A stretch of DNA of 10,358 nt, from NCBI GenBank assembly GCA_024635735.1, contig JAGXII010000151.1:1-10358 (forward strand). Reading direction: 5' to 3'. The notes beneath the pieces are model-generated. The model did no database searches. It saw only the letters and a list, made by a program, of their open reading frames with translations, and was not told where the DNA came from. A program made the translations under genes and the position numbers. Shown here piece after piece: positions 8,773 through 10,358 of this stretch. The first letter of the stretch is position 1, and the number at the start of each line of letters is the position of its first letter. The stretch comes from Christiangramia sp. (GTDB taxonomy: Bacteria; Bacteroidota; Bacteroidia; Flavobacteriales; Flavobacteriaceae).

Positions 8773-10358
8773 CTTTTAATTTTTTTACTGTTTCCCGCGG
8801 AAGGCTGATTTTAAATGTGCTTCCCTTAGCTTCCTCGGTTTCTACCTTTAGCTCCCCGCCGTGAGCTTTAACAATGTCATAACTTAAACTCAATCCTAAG
8901 CCGGTTCCCTGGCCGGTTGGCTTAGTGGTAAAGAAGGGTTGAAATATTTTATCCAGCACTTTTTGTGGAATGCCATTACCATTGTCCCTTATAGAAATTT
9001 CAACTCCCTTATCAATTCGCCTTGTACTAAGCCAAACCGTGGGTTCATAGTTGTTGTCACCCTGAGCTTGTCGAAGGCTATTCTTTTCATCAACAGCACT
9101 TCGACTCCGCTCTGTACAGGCATAAAAAGCATTAGTAACTAAATTTAAAATAACCCTGCCAATATCTTGCGGAATAATGTTTATTTTTCCAATAGTATCA
9201 TCGTAACTGGTATTAAGAGTAGCATTAAAGCTTTTGTCTTTAGCTCTTAACCCGTGGTAAGCAAGCCGCAAGTATTCATCGGCTAAATTGTTGATATTAA
9301 CGGGTTCTTTTTCTCCACTGTTATTCCTGCTATGCTGAAGCATTCCTTTTACGATGGTATCAGCTCGTTTTCCGTGATGATTAATTTTCTCAAGGTTTTG
9401 TTTAATATCATTTAAAATTTCCCCAACTAATTCTTCATCCCTTTCTTCTTTTTTCTTTACTCTTTCCTCTTGAATTTCTTGTATCAGCTCATTACTGACT
9501 TCCGAAAAATTATTCACGAAATTCAGCGGATTCTGAATTTCATGGGCAATGCCTGCAGTCAATTCTCCCAAACTCGCCATTTTTTCAGATTGGATTAATT
9601 GCGATTGGGTAGATTTGAGTTCGGTCAATGCTGTTTCCGCCTCTAGTTTGGCTTTCTGCAATTTTATTAAATCTTCTTCCGCCTGAATCGCGTGGGCTTC
9701 CGCAATTTTCAAATCATTGAATCGGGTATATGTAAGGTTGAAAACTGCGGCAAAACGTTCCAGCAATTGCCGGGTTTCTGCCGGTTGTTCTTCAGGGGAG
9801 GCCATGCCTATGAGGCCGCCAGAGAAATAAGCAATGGTCTGGATTCTGCGTTTTTGTGCCAATCCGTGCTTAAAAGGAATATGCATTTCTACATTTAAGT
9901 AGTGAAAATATTCCTGTAATTCCTTTCCCTTCATATCTATTACAAGCGATTTTTTATGCTGCTTCCACCCGGCAAGCATCTTTTTAACCGACTTGTTTTT
10001 TGAAGCTTCCAGCGTAAAACGGCTGGCAATTTTGCTGCCATCTTCATTCGTACCCCAGGCTTCAAAGTCTTGGGCATCATTTTTAACAATGCCGATAAAC
10101 AACCTATTTGGCTCAATACCTAAGTTTATAAGTTGCTTAAAAACAACCACTGCAGTTTCAGACAATTCATTGCTCGACTGCATAGCCAAAGTTCTGGATC
10201 GCACTCTTTCCAGCGCTGCTTCAATTTGGGATTCTCTTGCCTGTGCTTCTGCCTTTTGAAGGTCGAGGAAGCGCGTGTAGGACTGCTCAAATACCTTAGC
10301 AAAACGTTTAAAAATTTCTTCATCTTCATACGGTTCCGTTGTAATCACTAAAAGATAC
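8753..10358 (-). CDS. Soluble sensor histidine kinase, 5'-truncated by the window edge
   Basis: The frame stays open upstream of the GTG at 10348 to the window edge (codons for Tyr-Leu-Leu), and the protein begins inside a domain, so the true start lies outside. Residue numbers here count from that GTG. Residues 1-37 are the tail of one sensor module, and about 52-220 a second, related module, joined by the linker QIEAALERVRSRTLAMQ seen in many Bacteroidota kinases. A coiled coil (about 221-255) leads to HisKA with His269 in GIAHEIQNPLNF. The HATPase_c domain has N-box Asn406, G1 box DNGNGIP at 455 and G2 box GTGLGLSL at 481. No membrane segment is visible, so it is probably cytoplasmic. The kinase core closely resembles that of the next gene, suggesting paralogues. 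A palindromic repeat adds residues 411-432 or part of them between the N-box and G1. The gene's last 20 bases overlap the next gene. Confidence 0.95.
   Translation of the reverse strand, partial: YLLVITTEPYEDEEIFKRFAKVFEQSYTRFLDLQKAEAQARESQIEAALERVRSRTLAMQSSNELSETAVVVFKQLINLGIEPNRLFIGIVKNDAQDFEAWGTNEDGSKIASRFTLEASKNKSVKKMLAGWKQHKKSLVIDMKGKELQEYFHYLNVEMHIPFKHGLAQKRRIQTIAYFSGGLIGMASPEEQPAETRQLLERFAAVFNLTYTRFNDLKIAEAHAIQAEEDLIKLQKAKLEAETALTELKSTQSQLIQSEKMASLGELTAGIAHEIQNPLNFVNNFSEVSNELIQEIQEERVKKKEERDEELVGEILNDIKQNLEKINHHGKRADTIVKGMLQHSRNNSGEKEPVNINNLADEYLRLAYHGLRAKDKSFNATLNTSYDDTIGKINIIPQDIGRVILNLVTNAFYACTERSRSAVDEKNSLRQAQGDNNYEPTVWLSTRRIDKGVEISIRDNGNGIPQKVLDKIFQPFFTTKPTGQGTGLGLSLSYDIVKAHGGELKVETEEAKGSTFKISLPRETVKKLKDEKETI
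9056..9118. repeat. REP-like imperfect palindrome inserted in frame in a kinase gene
   Basis: Two arms, GAGCTTGTCGAAGG at 9064-9077 and CTTCGACTCCGCTC at 9099-9112, pair imperfectly as a hairpin with a loop of about 21 bases. On the minus strand the flanks and arms read as CTERSRS and SLRQAQGD, peptides I recognise from a short dispersed palindrome common in flavobacterial genomes. Here both arms stay in frame and add a loop of roughly 12-15 residues to the ATP-binding domain, between the N-box and the G1 box. It has no coding capacity of its own. The family assignment rests on memory of these motifs, not on a search. Confidence 0.8.

Noticed and set aside
9056..9118. Hairpin as a transcription terminator
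   Set aside because: It is inside an intact open frame, pairs imperfectly, has a long loop and no T-run follows it.
10126..10329. 67-residue minus-strand open frame
   Set aside because: It is an alternative frame within the first kinase, whose frame carries recognisable family sequence.

Overview
The window reads as part of a genome of the phylum Bacteroidota, most likely a marine or soil flavobacterium. The DNA is AT-rich. None of the four starts has a convincing Shine-Dalgarno sequence; the regions before them are A/T-rich, as usual in this phylum. The protein families (14-blade propeller sensor with a Y_Y_Y domain, multi-GAF soluble histidine kinases with the HEIxNPLNFVNNFSE phosphoacceptor motif) and a short palindromic repeat read as CTERSRS / SLRQAQGD are also typical of flavobacteria. 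The species cannot be fixed from the sequence alone.

Layout: all real genes lie on the minus strand and are read from right to left. They are (1) 8753-10358, the 3' part of a soluble sensor histidine kinase whose 5' end lies outside the window; (2) 3229-8772, a giant 1847-residue soluble histidine kinase with nine tandem GAF domains; (3) 2843-3223, a 126-residue stand-alone receiver protein; (4) 1-2810, the N-terminal 936 residues of a periplasmic propeller sensor whose C-terminus lies beyond base 1. The junctions are a 20-base overlap, a 5-base gap and a 32-base gap, so this is very probably one operon. No stretch longer than 32 bases lacks a gene. No promoter, terminator, RNA gene or CRISPR array was recognised. 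Open reading frames on the plus strand are antisense shadows.

How it may work (inference): two cytoplasmic kinases with closely related HisKA/HATPase cores and no attached receiver are followed directly by a receiver without an output domain, then by a transmembrane propeller sensor of the hybrid two-component type. This suggests a branched phosphorelay in which soluble kinases feed the small receiver and the propeller protein adds a periplasmic signal. Both soluble kinases are built from serially duplicated sensor modules. In the giant kinase the first six repeat-to-repeat intervals are exactly 172 residues, and later linkers grow by exactly one heptad. These repeats and the palindromic element inserted in frame in the ATP-binding domain of the first kinase are the most unusual features here.
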